A stretch of 64,000 bases of DNA, taken from the NCBI GenBank assembly GCA_947475295.1, contig CANJLF010000013.1, positions 1-64,000 of the forward strand. The letters are read 5' to 3'. Position 1 is the first letter of the stretch; each line of letters starts with the position of its first letter. This stretch comes from Fidelibacterota bacterium. GTDB lineage: Bacteria > Pseudomonadota > Alphaproteobacteria > Rhodospirillales > Rhodospirillaceae. Shown here piece after piece: positions 46,933-59,127 of the stretch. The notes under the pieces were generated by a model. It saw only the letters and a program-made list of their open reading frames with translations, had not been told where the DNA came from and did not search any database. The position numbers were made by a program, and so were the translations under genes.

Positions 46933-47571
46933 CTATGTGTCGCGCGCGATCTGGGCACGCAGTGATGTCGCAGAGGCCGGATGGCGGCGGATGGCGACAT
47001 AGGTCCAGACCGGAGGAAGACGAAACCAGATGGCTGAAGGCCTCCCTGTTCGAACCTTGGCAAACCGCTGCGCCGCCGCACCGGCCAATGCGCCGTAAGA
47101 ATAAGGGCTGCGGTCGAAAACCGCAACGCGCGCGGTATGAAAGATGCGCGTCCAACGCCACCAGCGGGAGGCTTGTTTGAGATTGTCGGCGCCCATGAGC
47201 CAGACAAAATCGATGCCGGGGTAGCGCCGCGTAAGGTGCTTGAGGGTGAGGGCGGTGCGGTTCACACCAAGCCGCCGTTCCAGATCGGTCACAATGATCC
47301 GGCGGTCGCGGACGAGGCTCCGCGCCGCTGCCAGCCGCTTGGCCAAGGGCGCCATTCCAGCCACCGGTTTCAAGGGGTTCTGCGGACTGACCAACCACCA
47401 GACCTGGTGCAGTTTCAGGGCCTTGAGGGCTTCCTGGCTGATGTGCAAATGCCCGTCGTGGGCCGGATTGAAGGAGCCGCCCAGCACCCCGATGCGCCGC
47501 CGCTGGCGGTCACCGAAGGGGGGCGGAGCGGGCGCGAACGCCAGAGCGTTACGGCCGGACTTGGCCGTCAC
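46933..47571 (-). CDS. nadD: Nicotinate-nucleotide adenylyltransferase
   Basis: This 212-residue NadD of the cytidylyltransferase superfamily has [20 protein letters not shown] (GxFxPxHxGH), the [16 protein letters not shown] segment, and the C-terminal region [20 protein letters not shown] where an ISST-type motif is expected. It makes nicotinate adenine dinucleotide in NAD synthesis. Its start lies within the last 23 bases of proA, and its TAG is nine bases before the probable rsfS start. Confidence 0.93.
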   Translation of the reverse strand: MTAKSGRNALAFAPAPPPFGDRQRRRIGVLGGSFNPAHDGHLHISQEALKALKLHQVWWLVSPQNPLKPVAGMAPLAKRLAAARSLVRDRRIIVTDLERRLGVNRTALTLKHLTRRYPGIDFVWLMGADNLKQASRWWRWTRIFHTARVAVFDRSPYSYGALAGAAAQRFAKVRTGRPSAIWFRLPPVWTYVAIRRHPASATSLRAQIARDT

Positions 47572-48829
47572 CGCGCACCTTGTATTTGAAGGTCGTCAAT
47601 TGCTCCACGCCCACGGGTCCACGGGCATGAAGCTTGCCGGTGGCGATGCCGATCTCGGCACCCATGCCGAATTCGCCGCCGTCGGCGAATTGGGTAGAGG
47701 CGTTGTGAATTACGATGGCGCTGTCGAGCCCGGCCATGAAACGTTCGGCGGCCACAGCGTCCTCGGTGACGATGGCCTCGGTGTGCTCGGAGCCGTGGGC
47801 GACGATATGGGCCATGGCGTCCTCGAGATTCTTCACGGTCTTCACCGCAAGAATGGCGTCGAGATATTCCGTATCCCAATCGGCGGCGGCGGCGGGTTTT
47901 ACGCGCGCGTCCAACTTCTGCACGGCGCTGTCGCCGCGGATTTCGCAGCCGGCCTTGATGAGATCATCCAAAATCGGCGGCAGGATTTTTCCCGCCACGG
48001 CTTCGTCCACAAGCAAGGTCTCAGTGGCGCCGCAGACGCCGGTGCGGCGCATCTTGGCGTTGAGCACAATTTTACGCGCTTTGGCGGGATCGGCATCGCT
48101 GTGAATATAGGTGTGACAGAGGCCGGTCAGATGCTGGAACGTCGGCACGCGCGATTCCCGCACAACGCGCTCCACCAGCGACTGGCCGCCGCGCGGGATG
48201 ATCACGTCGATGTACTTGGTCATGGTCAGCATTTCGCCGACGGCGGCGCGGTCCGTGGTCGGCACCATCTGGATGCAGGCTTCGGGCAGGCGTGCGGCGC
48301 GCAGGCCTTCTTGCAGGCAGGTGAAGATGGCGCGCGAGGAATGAAAGCTCTCGGACCCCCCGCGCAGGATGCAGGCGTTGCCGGCTTTCAGGCAAAGGCC
48401 GCCGGCGTCGGCGGTGACATTAGGACGCGACTCATAAATGATCCCGATGACGCCGAGCGGCGTGCGCACGCGCTGGATTTCAAGACCATTGGGGCGGCTC
48501 CATTCGTCCATCACCGCGCCGACCGGATCGGGCAGCGAGGCGATCTCCACCAGGCCCTTGGCCATGGCGGCGATGCGGCTGTCGGTGAGTTCAAGGCGAT
48601 CCAAAAGCGCGGGCGAAAGTTTCTTCTCGCGGGCGGCGGCCATGTCCTTGGCGTTGGCGGCTTTGATCTCGGGCCCGTGCGTGCCGATGGATTCCGCGGC
48701 CGCCATGAGCGCGGCGTTTTTAGCCATGGTCTGGGTCTTGGCCAGCAGGCGCGCGGCAGCCCGGGCCTTCTCGCCCATTTCCGCCATGAGGGCGGCAATA
48801 TCGCCGTCTTTATCGCCCGCGCCGTCCAT
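47549..48829 (-). CDS. proA: Gamma-glutamyl phosphate reductase
   Basis: This 426-residue ProA reduces glutamyl phosphate to the semialdehyde in proline synthesis. It has [37 protein letters not shown] and the catalytic cysteine region [14 protein letters not shown]. It follows proB by 38 bases and overlaps nadD. Confidence 0.96.
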   Translation of the reverse strand: MDGAGDKDGDIAALMAEMGEKARAAARLLAKTQTMAKNAALMAAAESIGTHGPEIKAANAKDMAAAREKKLSPALLDRLELTDSRIAAMAKGLVEIASLPDPVGAVMDEWSRPNGLEIQRVRTPLGVIGIIYESRPNVTADAGGLCLKAGNACILRGGSESFHSSRAIFTCLQEGLRAARLPEACIQMVPTTDRAAVGEMLTMTKYIDVIIPRGGQSLVERVVRESRVPTFQHLTGLCHTYIHSDADPAKARKIVLNAKMRRTGVCGATETLLVDEAVAGKILPPILDDLIKAGCEIRGDSAVQKLDARVKPAAAADWDTEYLDAILAVKTVKNLEDAMAHIVAHGSEHTEAIVTEDAVAAERFMAGLDSAIVIHNASTQFADGGEFGMGAEIGIATGKLHARGPVGVEQLTTFKYKVRGDGQVRP

Positions 48830-48867
48830 AACTGCTCCTACCTGACGTCTATTCTAACATTGTGGCT

Positions 48868-51062
<2,195 letters not shown>

Positions 51063-51092
51063 CTATTCTATACCTAAACTCAGCGCACAAAT

Positions 51093-51124
51093 AAAAAAGG
51101 AGACGGCGATCCGTCTCCTTTTTT
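51093..51124. terminator. Bidirectional terminator between rpmA and obgE
   Basis: AAAAAAGGAGACGG CGAT CCGTCTCCTTTTTT: an 8-base-pair GC stem with a 4-base loop and six-base A and T tracts on the two sides. Confidence 0.9.
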
Positions 51125-51173
51125 CAACCACGGGATCGCCAGCGTGGATGCCGGCGATGAAAAACCGCCGTTA

Positions 51174-51449
51174 TTATTCCGCTGCTTGCGGCATCGGCGT
51201 CGGATCCACGGACACGTAGACGCGGCCCTTGGTCGACGTCTGGAAAGTGACCTTGCCTTCGAGCACGGCGAAGATGGTGTAGTCACGGCCCATGCCGACG
51301 CCTTTGCCGGGGTGCCACTTGGTGCCGCGCTGACGGACCAGGATGTTGCCCGGGACGACGTGCTGGCCGCCGAACTTCTTGATGCCAAGGCGTTTGCCAA
51401 TGGTATCGCGGCCGTTGGACGACGAGCCGCCGGATTTCTTATGTGCCAT
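51174..51449 (-). CDS. rpmA: 50S ribosomal protein L27
   Basis: This 91-residue L27 begins [16 protein letters not shown] with no leader to be cleaved, followed by [23 protein letters not shown]. Its N-terminal tail reaches the peptidyl-transferase centre. It follows rplU by 26 bases. Confidence 0.98.
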   Translation of the reverse strand: MAHKKSGGSSSNGRDTIGKRLGIKKFGGQHVVPGNILVRQRGTKWHPGKGVGMGRDYTIFAVLEGKVTFQTSTKGRVYVSVDPTPMPQAAE

Positions 51450-51475
51450 AACAAATACTCCTAATACGCTGCGCT

Positions 51476-51877
51476 TTAAGCTTCAGCGGTCTTTTTTACG
51501 GCTGCCTTTTTGGCAGCGGGTTTCTTGGCCGGCTTCGTGGACTCTTCGGCGCGCGCCTTCGGCGCGACAGCGGCCAGGCCCACGCCCATGTCCGTGATCT
51601 TCACCAGGGTGAGATGCTGACGGTGACCGTTGCGGCGGCGGTAGTGCTTGCGGCGGCGCTTTTTGAAGATGATGACCTTGTCGCCGCGGAATTGGCGGAC
51701 GACTTCGCCGGTCACTTGCGCGTTGGCGACGCGCGGCGCGCCGACTTGATCGCCCAGCATCAACACCTCGTCGAACACGATGGTGGCGCCGGCGTCTCCG
51801 TCGAGCTTTTCAATGGCAATCACGTCGTCTTTGCTGACGCGATACTGTTTGCCGCCCGTCTTGATTACTGCGAACAT
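51476..51877 (-). CDS. rplU: 50S ribosomal protein L21 with Lys/Ala tail
   Basis: This 133-residue L21 has the standard domain ([38 protein letters not shown]) followed by about 25 extra residues rich in Lys and Ala ([19 protein letters not shown]), as in some alphaproteobacteria. The frame continues upstream to 51991, but [12 protein letters not shown] is the family start. Confidence 0.97.
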   Translation of the reverse strand: MFAVIKTGGKQYRVSKDDVIAIEKLDGDAGATIVFDEVLMLGDQVGAPRVANAQVTGEVVRQFRGDKVIIFKKRRRKHYRRRNGHRQHLTLVKITDMGVGLAAVAPKARAEESTKPAKKPAAKKAAVKKTAEA

Positions 51878-52190
51878 GGTCTCGAAATCCTGATGAAGCA
51901 AATACGGCGGGTCGTGACCGGAATGATCACGAGATGCACTTGGCCCCGCGCGGAAGCGGCGTGAATATACTGACGGGGGGCCTTGAGTCAATGGCGCGTG
52001 GGCGGCGCATCAGCCGCCGGGACCGCCGTCTTAATCGCCTATTAACTATTGTTTTACAGAGGCTTAGGCCTATGGGCCAGGACCAAGAACAAAGCCAAAA
52101 CGGGCCCGCCATTCAGGGCTCTACCCGGAAACCGGTGGCAGAATGAGCAAGCTGGGCGCTTTTTCAGGTAGAAGGCACCGGTAAGCGCCC
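51878..52190. other. Divergent intergenic region, rplU leader and DUF1704 upstream
   Basis: Between the rplU start and the DUF1704 start there are 313 bases. They hold the rplU 5' leader and, on the plus strand, an Arg-rich open frame (51934-52146) without a ribosome site that I do not call a gene. No tRNA or clear regulatory palindrome is visible. Confidence 0.6.
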
Positions 52191-53591
52191 ATGGAAGGCT
52201 CCGCCACCCCCGATTTGCCGCCTCCGCCCGACCGGCTCTCGCCCGCGACCATCGAGCGGCTTCAAGCCGCCGCCGTGCTGCTGCGCAAAGCTGAAAAACC
52301 CGTGCGTGTGCTGCGGGCCGTGGCCTGGGGACCCGAGGTGGCCCAGGCCTTTTTTGCCGCCGGGGAAAAAGAGCTGCCTAAGGTTACCTATACCCCGCTC
52401 GATGCCGCCCCGGTTCACGAAGCGCTCACGGCCGCGCGGGCGCTGATCGACGGGGATGGCCCTGTCCAGGCGTGGTTGTTGCGCATCGCCGATGTCATCG
52501 GCACGGGCGCCGACATGCTGGCGGGCATCGGCACCAAGGAATTCCATCGCCAGTCGGTGAAACTTTACGGCTCGCCGCAAACCGATCTGCTGAACTGCGA
52601 TGTGCGCCCGCTCGATCTCGCGCGCATGCTCGACTACGTGCTGGGCTCGTTCCACAATCTCGATATCAATCTCGACGCCAAGACCGAAGCCAGCACCACA
52701 TCGGAAGAGCTGGCCTTGCGTATGGCCAAGGTGCTGGCCCGCCACTTCGGCGAGGCCGCGCCCAAGATCGAGATTGTCGATCACCTGTCGTCAAATGCCT
52801 TGGCAGGCGCGCGCTACATCCGCATTCGGCGCGACGCGGTGTTCTCGGACCGCGACCTCGCACAACTCGTGCAGCACGAGGCCTTTGTGCATATTGCCAC
52901 GTCGCTGAACGGCGCCGCGCAAAGCGCATTTCCGATTTTGGGCGCCGGGCACCCGGGCACCACGCGCACGCAAGAAGGCCTCGCCGTTTTCGCCGAGCTG
53001 ATCTCCGGCGCCATGGATCCGTCGCGTTTGCTTCGCCTTGCCGACCGCGTGCTGGCGATTCAAATGTCCATGGACGGCGCTGATTTCCTCGAGCTCTATC
53101 GCTTCTTCGGTGAGCGTACCCACAATAAATTTTCCGCTTTTGAGAACGCGCGGCGTATTACGCGCGGCGGCTTGGTGGAAGGCGGCGGACCTTTCACCAA
53201 GGATTCGGTTTACCTCGAGGGCCTGGTGCGCGTGCACAACTTTCTGCGCATCGCCGTGCAGGAGACGCGCGTGGATTGTATACGCCTGCTGTTCGCTGGA
53301 AAGATGGACATCGACGACATGCCAGCCATTACCACGCTGGCCGCCCACGGCCTCTGTACCTTCCCGCGCTTCCTGCCGCCCTGGGCCAGGGATTTGCGCT
53401 TCGTGCTGTCCTATATCGCCTACTCGTCGTTCTTGAACCGCATGAACCTGGAACGGGTGCGCGATCACTATAAAGCCATGCTGGACAGCTGCGCGCCGGC
53501 GATGCAGTCGCCCGGCGCCGGCCCGCCGGCGCCAATGTCACCCCTCGGCGTCATGGGCGGCCTCATGGGCCCGCCCGGCGGCGACCATTAG
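52191..53591 (+). CDS. DUF1704 / QEGLA-motif metallopeptidase-like protein
   Basis: This 466-residue protein carries HEAFVH (HExxxH) near residue 235 followed by TRTQEGLAVFAEL, the signature of the DUF1704 family. Bacterial members are often annotated as flavohaemoglobin-expression-modulating QEGLA proteins, and animal members are tubulin/tyrosine carboxypeptidases. The two His and the Glu of QEGLA form a plausible zinc site. No signal peptide is seen, so it should be cytoplasmic. The ending is Pro/Gly-rich. The bacterial substrate is not known. Confidence 0.88.
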   Translation: MEGSATPDLPPPPDRLSPATIERLQAAAVLLRKAEKPVRVLRAVAWGPEVAQAFFAAGEKELPKVTYTPLDAAPVHEALTAARALIDGDGPVQAWLLRIADVIGTGADMLAGIGTKEFHRQSVKLYGSPQTDLLNCDVRPLDLARMLDYVLGSFHNLDINLDAKTEASTTSEELALRMAKVLARHFGEAAPKIEIVDHLSSNALAGARYIRIRRDAVFSDRDLAQLVQHEAFVHIATSLNGAAQSAFPILGAGHPGTTRTQEGLAVFAELISGAMDPSRLLRLADRVLAIQMSMDGADFLELYRFFGERTHNKFSAFENARRITRGGLVEGGGPFTKDSVYLEGLVRVHNFLRIAVQETRVDCIRLLFAGKMDIDDMPAITTLAAHGLCTFPRFLPPWARDLRFVLSYIAYSSFLNRMNLERVRDHYKAMLDSCAPAMQSPGAGPPAPMSPLGVMGGLMGPPGGDH

Positions 53592-53709
53592 GGCGGAAAC
53601 CTTGGCCGCGGGCGCGCCTCAGGCGTTGCAGCCGGAACCGCCATGGGCTAGTTTCCGCGCGCCTGCGGGTTCGGCACACATATATATAAGTGGCGGACCG
53701 CCTGCGATC

Positions 53710-53799
53710 GGAGAGGTGCCAGAGTGGCCGATCGGGCCGGTCTCGAAAACCGGTGTACCAGCAATGGTACCGTGAGTTCGAATCTCACCCTCTCCGCCA
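53710..53799 (+). tRNA. tRNA-Ser (CGA anticodon)
   Basis: It begins GGAGAGGTGCCAGAGTGG and ends in CCTCTCCGCCA. The anticodon loop reads TCTCGAAAA (CGA), with a long class II variable arm (GGTGTACCAGCAATGGTACC) and a GAGTTCGAATCTC T-arm. CCA is encoded. The acceptor stem GGAGAGG/CCTCTCC is perfectly paired. Confidence 0.96.
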
Positions 53800-53912
53800 G
53801 CGCGCCATTCGCTATCGGTCGCGGTTGTTCAGCCGGCCGCCACGCGAATGGGACTTTCGCTGGTACACGGCATTCCGTTAGATGTTATGTTCGAGGAGTT
53901 CGGGGGGTCTCT

Positions 53913-55841
53913 TTGTATAAGCGTCCGTTATTGACCGGGGCGGCCTGCCTCGCGGCCGCCTGGGGTGTCGCCGGACCGGCCCTCGCCCAGCGCGCTGACG
54001 AAAACGCGATCAACGCCGCCCAGGACGCGTTCGGCACCCAAGTCGGCAACGAGTCCATTGGTCTTTATAACGCCACCGACGTGCGCGGTTTCAGTCCAAC
54101 CGAAGCGGGCAACCTCCGTCTCGAGGGTCTCTACTTTGACCGTCAGGGCGACACCACCAATCGCGTCGTCGCCGGCTCGACTGTGCGCGTAGGCCTCTCC
54201 GCGCAGTCGTACCCCTTCATGGCGCCCACCGGCGTCGTGGACTACCGTCTGCGCATGCCGGGCGACCGCGCGGTCACCAGCGTCCTCACCACCCTCGGTC
54301 CCTTCGAACAGATGAGCCTCGAAGTCGACACGCAGATCCCACTCGGCGAGAAACTCTCGGTGGGCGCGGGCATCGCAGGTGTGAAGGAAAAAACGCCCGC
54401 CGATACGAGCGGCGGGGTGTGGAACGCCGGCGGCATCCTGCGGTGGCGCCCCAGCGACAAGATTGAGATTGTGCCCTTCGCCGGAATCAATTTCCGTTAT
54501 GACAAGGAGCCGCTTCACACCGTCATTACGGCCGGTCCGTTCCTCCCGCCCAAGGTCGATCGCGACGTCTTCTACGGCCAGCACTGGCTTCCCTTCTCCT
54601 CGCAGCAATTTGTGGTGGGTGTCGTTGGTCGCGCGGATCTGGGCAACGACTGGACCTTCCGCACCGGCTGGTTCCGCTCGTCCAACTGGCGCATCGAGCA
54701 GAGCGACATGCAGTTCCGCAACACTCAGCCCGACGGCCGCACGGACCGTGTTGCTGTCGTCATTCCAGGCAATATCCTCGCCTCCTGGTCCGGCGAAGCG
54801 CGCCTTTCCAAGATCATCTACGAAGGTCCGCGCCGGCACACGGTTCACGGGTCCTTTCGCGGCCGCATGAAGACCCGCGTCTTCGGCGGCTCCACGACCA
54901 TTCCGCTCGGCCCAGGCGTCATTGGCGTGCCGGACTTCGAACCGGAACCGACGTGGACTCTGGGCGAAAAGAGCAACTCGCGCGTTCGCCAAGGCACTGG
55001 CGGCATTGCCTACGAGGGCCTCTGGCCGCGCGTCGGTGAAGTTAGCTTTGGCGTCCAGAAGACCTTTTACCGTCGGGCCAGCACGCAACCCAACTTACCC
55101 ACGGTCGTCTCGAAGGATAGGCCTTGGCTTTTCAATGGAACGATTGCCGCCTATCTCAGCGACGATCTCGCCATCTATGGAAGCTGGACGCGGGGCCTCG
55201 AGGAGTCCGGCGAAGCGCCGCAAACAGCCGTGAACCGCGGCGAGTCCGTGCCTGCGACGCGCACTGAACAAGTGGACGCTGGATTCCGCTATACCATCAT
55301 GCCGGGCCTGCGCGTGGTCGGCGGTGTGTTCGAAGTGAAGAAGCCCTTCTTCAACGTCGATGCCGCCAACATCTTCACCAGGGTCGGTGATGTGCGCCAT
55401 CGCGGTGTGGAGTTCTCCCTCACCGGACAAGTGATCCCCGGCCTCACGGTCGTTGCGGGCACCGTGCTTCTAAAGGCCCGCACCGAAGGCCAGACCGTGA
55501 CCAGCGGACGCCTCGGCGCCGTTCCCCTGGGCCGTTTCCCACATGTCATGCGGCTCAATGTCCAATACGGGCCGAAGTCATGGAAGGGACTCTCCGTGGA
55601 CGGCCAGATCGAGAATGTCTCCTCGCGTTACGCCAATCTTCTCAACACCGTGCGCGCGCCCGCCTACACCACCGTTAATGTCGGCGGACGTTACGCGTTC
55701 AAGATCAGCGATACACAGGCCTCGCTACGGGTCCAAGTGCAGAACATCACCGATGCATTCGCGTGGTCTGTCGCGCCGGCCGGCAGCTTCACGCCCATCG
55801 ATCAGCGGCGGTTCATCGTGAGTTTGACGGCGGACTTCTAG
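53913..55841 (+). CDS. TonB-dependent receptor
   Basis: This outer-membrane protein of about 642 residues starts at a TTG with GGGGGG just upstream. No in-frame ATG or GTG fits, and the TTG gives a clean signal peptide (KRPLLTGAACLAAAWGVAGP, cleaved after ALA). A plug-like N-terminus (QDAFGTQVGNESIGLYN, VRGFSPTEAGNLRLEGLYFD) leads into a barrel ending in a phenylalanine (RRFIVSLTADF). The barrel has a TonB-receptor C-terminal segment (NVGGRYAFKISDTQASLRVQ). The ligand, perhaps a siderophore, is unknown. It lies alone downstream of tRNA-Ser(CGA). Confidence 0.85.
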   Translation: MYKRPLLTGAACLAAAWGVAGPALAQRADENAINAAQDAFGTQVGNESIGLYNATDVRGFSPTEAGNLRLEGLYFDRQGDTTNRVVAGSTVRVGLSAQSYPFMAPTGVVDYRLRMPGDRAVTSVLTTLGPFEQMSLEVDTQIPLGEKLSVGAGIAGVKEKTPADTSGGVWNAGGILRWRPSDKIEIVPFAGINFRYDKEPLHTVITAGPFLPPKVDRDVFYGQHWLPFSSQQFVVGVVGRADLGNDWTFRTGWFRSSNWRIEQSDMQFRNTQPDGRTDRVAVVIPGNILASWSGEARLSKIIYEGPRRHTVHGSFRGRMKTRVFGGSTTIPLGPGVIGVPDFEPEPTWTLGEKSNSRVRQGTGGIAYEGLWPRVGEVSFGVQKTFYRRASTQPNLPTVVSKDRPWLFNGTIAAYLSDDLAIYGSWTRGLEESGEAPQTAVNRGESVPATRTEQVDAGFRYTIMPGLRVVGGVFEVKKPFFNVDAANIFTRVGDVRHRGVEFSLTGQVIPGLTVVAGTVLLKARTEGQTVTSGRLGAVPLGRFPHVMRLNVQYGPKSWKGLSVDGQIENVSSRYANLLNTVRAPAYTTVNVGGRYAFKISDTQASLRVQVQNITDAFAWSVAPAGSFTPIDQRRFIVSLTADF

Positions 55842-56073
55842 AACCCATACACCTGCGACAAGCGTCGTCGCGTCGGTGACCCGCGCCCACGGGCTAGCGC
55901 CTTTTGAAGCTCGCGGGAGACCGCTCGGCGCATTAGAGCTTACTAAAACAAAAGGGACGCCCGTTTTCAGGCATCCCAGCATCCAGCGTATTTTAGGCCA
56001 AAAAAAAACAGACTAGAAAGCTGCGCTCATGCGTAATAAATGACATCCCCTTTCACCGCCCATGGGGATCGTC

Positions 56074-57327
56074 ATGTCAGCTTGCGGTCTAGACTTCGGC
56101 ACCTCCAACTCTGCCATCGGAATAATGCGCGGCAACGCGCCAGTTCTTGCGCCGGTCGAAGGCGACGCCACAATTATTCCGAGCGCGGTTTTCTTTGATT
56201 ACGAAAACAAGGGAAGGGTGTCGTTCGGCAGCGATGCCATCAAATCCATTATCGAGCAGCGCGATGGCCGTTTAATGCGGGCCTTGAAATCAATCCTCGC
56301 GTCGTCGCTGATCGATAAAAAGACCGCGCTAGGTAGCCGCATGGTGCCGTTGACCGAGGTCGTGGAGATATTCGTCCGTCACCTCAAAGAAAAAGCGGAA
56401 GCTTTCGCAGGCGAAGAACTCACAGCGGTAGTACATGGCCGACCAGTGCGCTTTGTCGACGATGATGATGTAGCAGACGCGAAGGCGCAGCGCGTGCTCC
56501 AAGACATCGCGCATAAGGTCGGCTTCCGTGATGTGGCATTCGTCTATGAGCCAATCGCCGCCGCTCGTCATTATGAGGAAGGCGCAACGCGCGAAGAAAC
56601 GGTGCTGATTGCCGACATTGGCGGCGGAACCTCCGACTTCACTGTCATTCGTGTAGGACCCGAGCGGCGCCTGCGGATAGATCGTGCACAGGATATTCTC
56701 GCCAATGCCGGCACGCGCATTGGGGGGACCGACTTCGATGCGCTTTTCAGTTTAAATACCGTGATGCCAATTTTAGGACTCGGCACATACCTAATGACCA
56801 AGAACCTACCCATGCCGCGCTCGTTGTATTCCGAGTTGGCCAACTGGCCCACGATCAACTTTACCTACACCTTCCAAAACGAACGTATGCTGACAGAACT
56901 GGTCGCAGACGCTTGCGAACCGGAAAAGGTCGCCCGCCTATTGAAAACGATTAGGCAAAGACTTGGCCACCGGATTGCCTTAGCGGTCGAGGACGCCAAG
57001 ATCGCTCTCAGTGAAGCAGTGAGCGTCGGCTTGCATCTTGATTTTCTGGAGACAGGGTTAGAGGCACTTCCTGACCGTAAGAGCTTAGATAGTTCCATCG
57101 CGGAGAAAACAGAACGCCTGCATAGGACCGCTGCCGCCTGCATAGCGGACGAAGGCATCAAGTCTGCCGACATTCAAACGATATTCTTTACCGGTGGATC
57201 GGGCCGCATCCCCAAAGTGCGTGATGCAATCATGAGGGCCGCGCCTATTGCCCGCACAACAAAGGGTTCTGATTTTCTTTCCGTTGCGCTGGGGCTTACG
57301 CGGGAAGCGCTAAAGCGATTCGAATGA
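56074..57327 (+). CDS. Hsp70-family chaperone-like protein (YegD-type)
   Basis: This protein of about 417 residues is limited to the actin-like ATPase half of Hsp70. Phosphate 1 is GLDFGTSNSAIGI, the linker segment is VHGRPVRF, phosphate 2 is LIADIGGGTSDFTVI, and the adenosine motif is IFFTGGSGRIPKVRDAI. It lacks the substrate-binding domain and lid, as in YegD. The ATG at 56074 has GGGA upstream; 56062 is an alternative. Base use is visibly more AT-rich than in neighbouring genes. It is convergent with the tannase-family gene. Confidence 0.9.
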   Translation: MSACGLDFGTSNSAIGIMRGNAPVLAPVEGDATIIPSAVFFDYENKGRVSFGSDAIKSIIEQRDGRLMRALKSILASSLIDKKTALGSRMVPLTEVVEIFVRHLKEKAEAFAGEELTAVVHGRPVRFVDDDDVADAKAQRVLQDIAHKVGFRDVAFVYEPIAAARHYEEGATREETVLIADIGGGTSDFTVIRVGPERRLRIDRAQDILANAGTRIGGTDFDALFSLNTVMPILGLGTYLMTKNLPMPRSLYSELANWPTINFTYTFQNERMLTELVADACEPEKVARLLKTIRQRLGHRIALAVEDAKIALSEAVSVGLHLDFLETGLEALPDRKSLDSSIAEKTERLHRTAAACIADEGIKSADIQTIFFTGGSGRIPKVRDAIMRAAPIARTTKGSDFLSVALGLTREALKRFE

Positions 57328-57337
57328 TGTTTCTCGC

Positions 57338-58996
57338 TCAGTATTTCCCTTGAGCACAGGTGAAGCTGGCGGCGTCGGAGACCGCACCGGTTCCTTTGTA
57401 TTGAGGCCACGACGGATAAGCACACAGCGGCCGACTGCGGTTGCCGTTCTTGGAATTGGTGTCGTACCCGACCGGCATCGCCGGCGGCGGTGTATTCTTC
57501 TCGACCCAGGTGTCGAGCGTGCCGACGTTATCCCAATTGATCAGGAACGTCCCAATGCCGTGCCCAAGTCCAGGTATCAGATAAAAGCGCATGAACGCAT
57601 CCGCGCGGGCTTCCCCCAGCTTCGTCCGGATGGCTTTGTGATAAGCGGTATTTTCATTTGGGCTGACACTCACATCATCGTTGCCCTGTAAAAGCAGTAC
57701 TTTTCCGCCTGCCTTTACATAAGCGTCCCATCCATCCAGTCCCGGATTAATTACCGTCGTCACTTCGTGGACTTTCTCCGCCCACGGACCGGGCTCATCA
57801 AACTCGACGCTCAGCAGATGGTACGCAGGATCCTTGGCGATGAAAAATTTCATGAATTGATCGGCGCGCGCGGAATGGTGCGCGCTTTGGCCGTCGATCA
57901 AAGGCTCGGCCGGTATTGGATTTGTTCCGACAGACATGGCTGCGCCTTCAAGGATGTTGTATCCGCCGGACGAGGGAATCAGCGCTTTCACTTTAGGGCC
58001 GGCAACGTAGCCATCGTGATAAACCGCAATAGTGTCCAATTGCGCAGGCGTTAGACAATCAGATGATGTGCTTCCCGGCGGACAGGCAAAGGCTTTTAGC
58101 CGTTGCGGCGATCCTGCCCGGCAAGCCTGCATGTTGGAGACGATGCCGTCTTTTAAGCCATCAAGTTCGTCGCACGCGGCCATGCTCGACTGAGTGATCT
58201 TGTCGATAAGGGAAGATGGAATCCAGCCAGCGGAATTGTTGGCGTAGAGCGCGTCCGCCAATTTTCCGCCCCATAACCGCAAGCCGGTGAAGTTCTGAGT
58301 GGGATAATTCGCAATCACACCCGCATAGTCATGCGGCCAGCGGACGGCAGCGGTCAAAGCTTCGCGTCCACCGGTTGATCCGCCTGCGAAATATAAACGA
58401 CGCGGCGTCTTGCCATAGAATTCCTGCGCCAAAACAAACGTCGCGTCTCTCGCTTTCTTGATATGCATGTACGCATAATTGCGCATCGCTTCATCGTTGA
58501 CAGCGAACGAGGCATCGTTTGGGTCCTTGGCCTGGTGTCCGGAATCGTCTCCGAAGGTCAAATAGCCTTGCGCTAAGGGCGGCGGTGCGCTCCGCAAACC
58601 TAAGGCCGACCAGGAAGCGGTGTTGGGAATAACGCCGTTATAACCGCCGCCGCCGAACTGCAGCGCTTTGCCATTCCAGGTGAACGGCAGGTCAGCCTCA
58701 AAGCGAATGTCTGGAGCCCCTGCGCTTGCCGGCGATATGACGCCGGTCACTTTGCAATAAGATGAACCGTTGGCGCTCGCGACGCTAGCCTGCGTGACAT
58801 GCGCGCCCGAAGTGGGAAGGGTTATGACTTTGGCTGGAATGGATATGGTCGCAAGCTTCGTGCATTGGGCGGTCATCGCGGCATCGGGCGCGACAGTGGC
58901 CTGTGTGCCCTGCGCGCGAACCGAGTTCACAAAACCTTCGGAGGCCAGCAATCCGCAAAGTAAGAGTCCGGACTTGGTAAGAGACTTCTTTTCCAT
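57338..58996 (-). CDS. Tannase/feruloyl-esterase family exported esterase
   Basis: This 552-residue protein has a signal peptide (MEKKSLTKSGLLLCGLL..., cleaved after VRA) and the tannase-family fold. The nucleophile is in GGSTGGREALT, the acid near LQGNDDVSVSP and the catalytic His in IPGLGHGIGT. A disulfide-linked lid is likely (Cys of CDELDGLKDG and CRAGS). It hydrolyses aromatic esters such as gallate, ferulate or mono-hydroxyethyl esters; the specific substrate is not deduced. GGGGAG precedes the ATG. The gene is more AT-rich than the window average. Confidence 0.9.
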   Translation of the reverse strand: MEKKSLTKSGLLLCGLLASEGFVNSVRAQGTQATVAPDAAMTAQCTKLATISIPAKVITLPTSGAHVTQASVASANGSSYCKVTGVISPASAGAPDIRFEADLPFTWNGKALQFGGGGYNGVIPNTASWSALGLRSAPPPLAQGYLTFGDDSGHQAKDPNDASFAVNDEAMRNYAYMHIKKARDATFVLAQEFYGKTPRRLYFAGGSTGGREALTAAVRWPHDYAGVIANYPTQNFTGLRLWGGKLADALYANNSAGWIPSSLIDKITQSSMAACDELDGLKDGIVSNMQACRAGSPQRLKAFACPPGSTSSDCLTPAQLDTIAVYHDGYVAGPKVKALIPSSGGYNILEGAAMSVGTNPIPAEPLIDGQSAHHSARADQFMKFFIAKDPAYHLLSVEFDEPGPWAEKVHEVTTVINPGLDGWDAYVKAGGKVLLLQGNDDVSVSPNENTAYHKAIRTKLGEARADAFMRFYLIPGLGHGIGTFLINWDNVGTLDTWVEKNTPPPAMPVGYDTNSKNGNRSRPLCAYPSWPQYKGTGAVSDAASFTCAQGKY

Positions 58997-59127
58997 CGCA
59001 TTTTCTCCCCAGAAAATTCACAGCGTGTGCCACAACCGGCGCTCCCGGACAGTAGCTCAGTTTCGGCGCCCATGGCATTCCCTTGCCGCACGGGAACTGG
59101 AGATTTTTGACGGTCGCTACAGCGATC

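Noticed and set aside
51934-52146. Arg-rich 70-codon frame upstream of the DUF1704 gene
   Set aside because: No ribosome site, no recognisable motif, and it lies in the rplU leader region.
53710-53799. tRNA-Ser(CGA) as an integration site for a mobile island
   Set aside because: I saw no integrase gene and no repeat of the tRNA 3' end downstream within the window.
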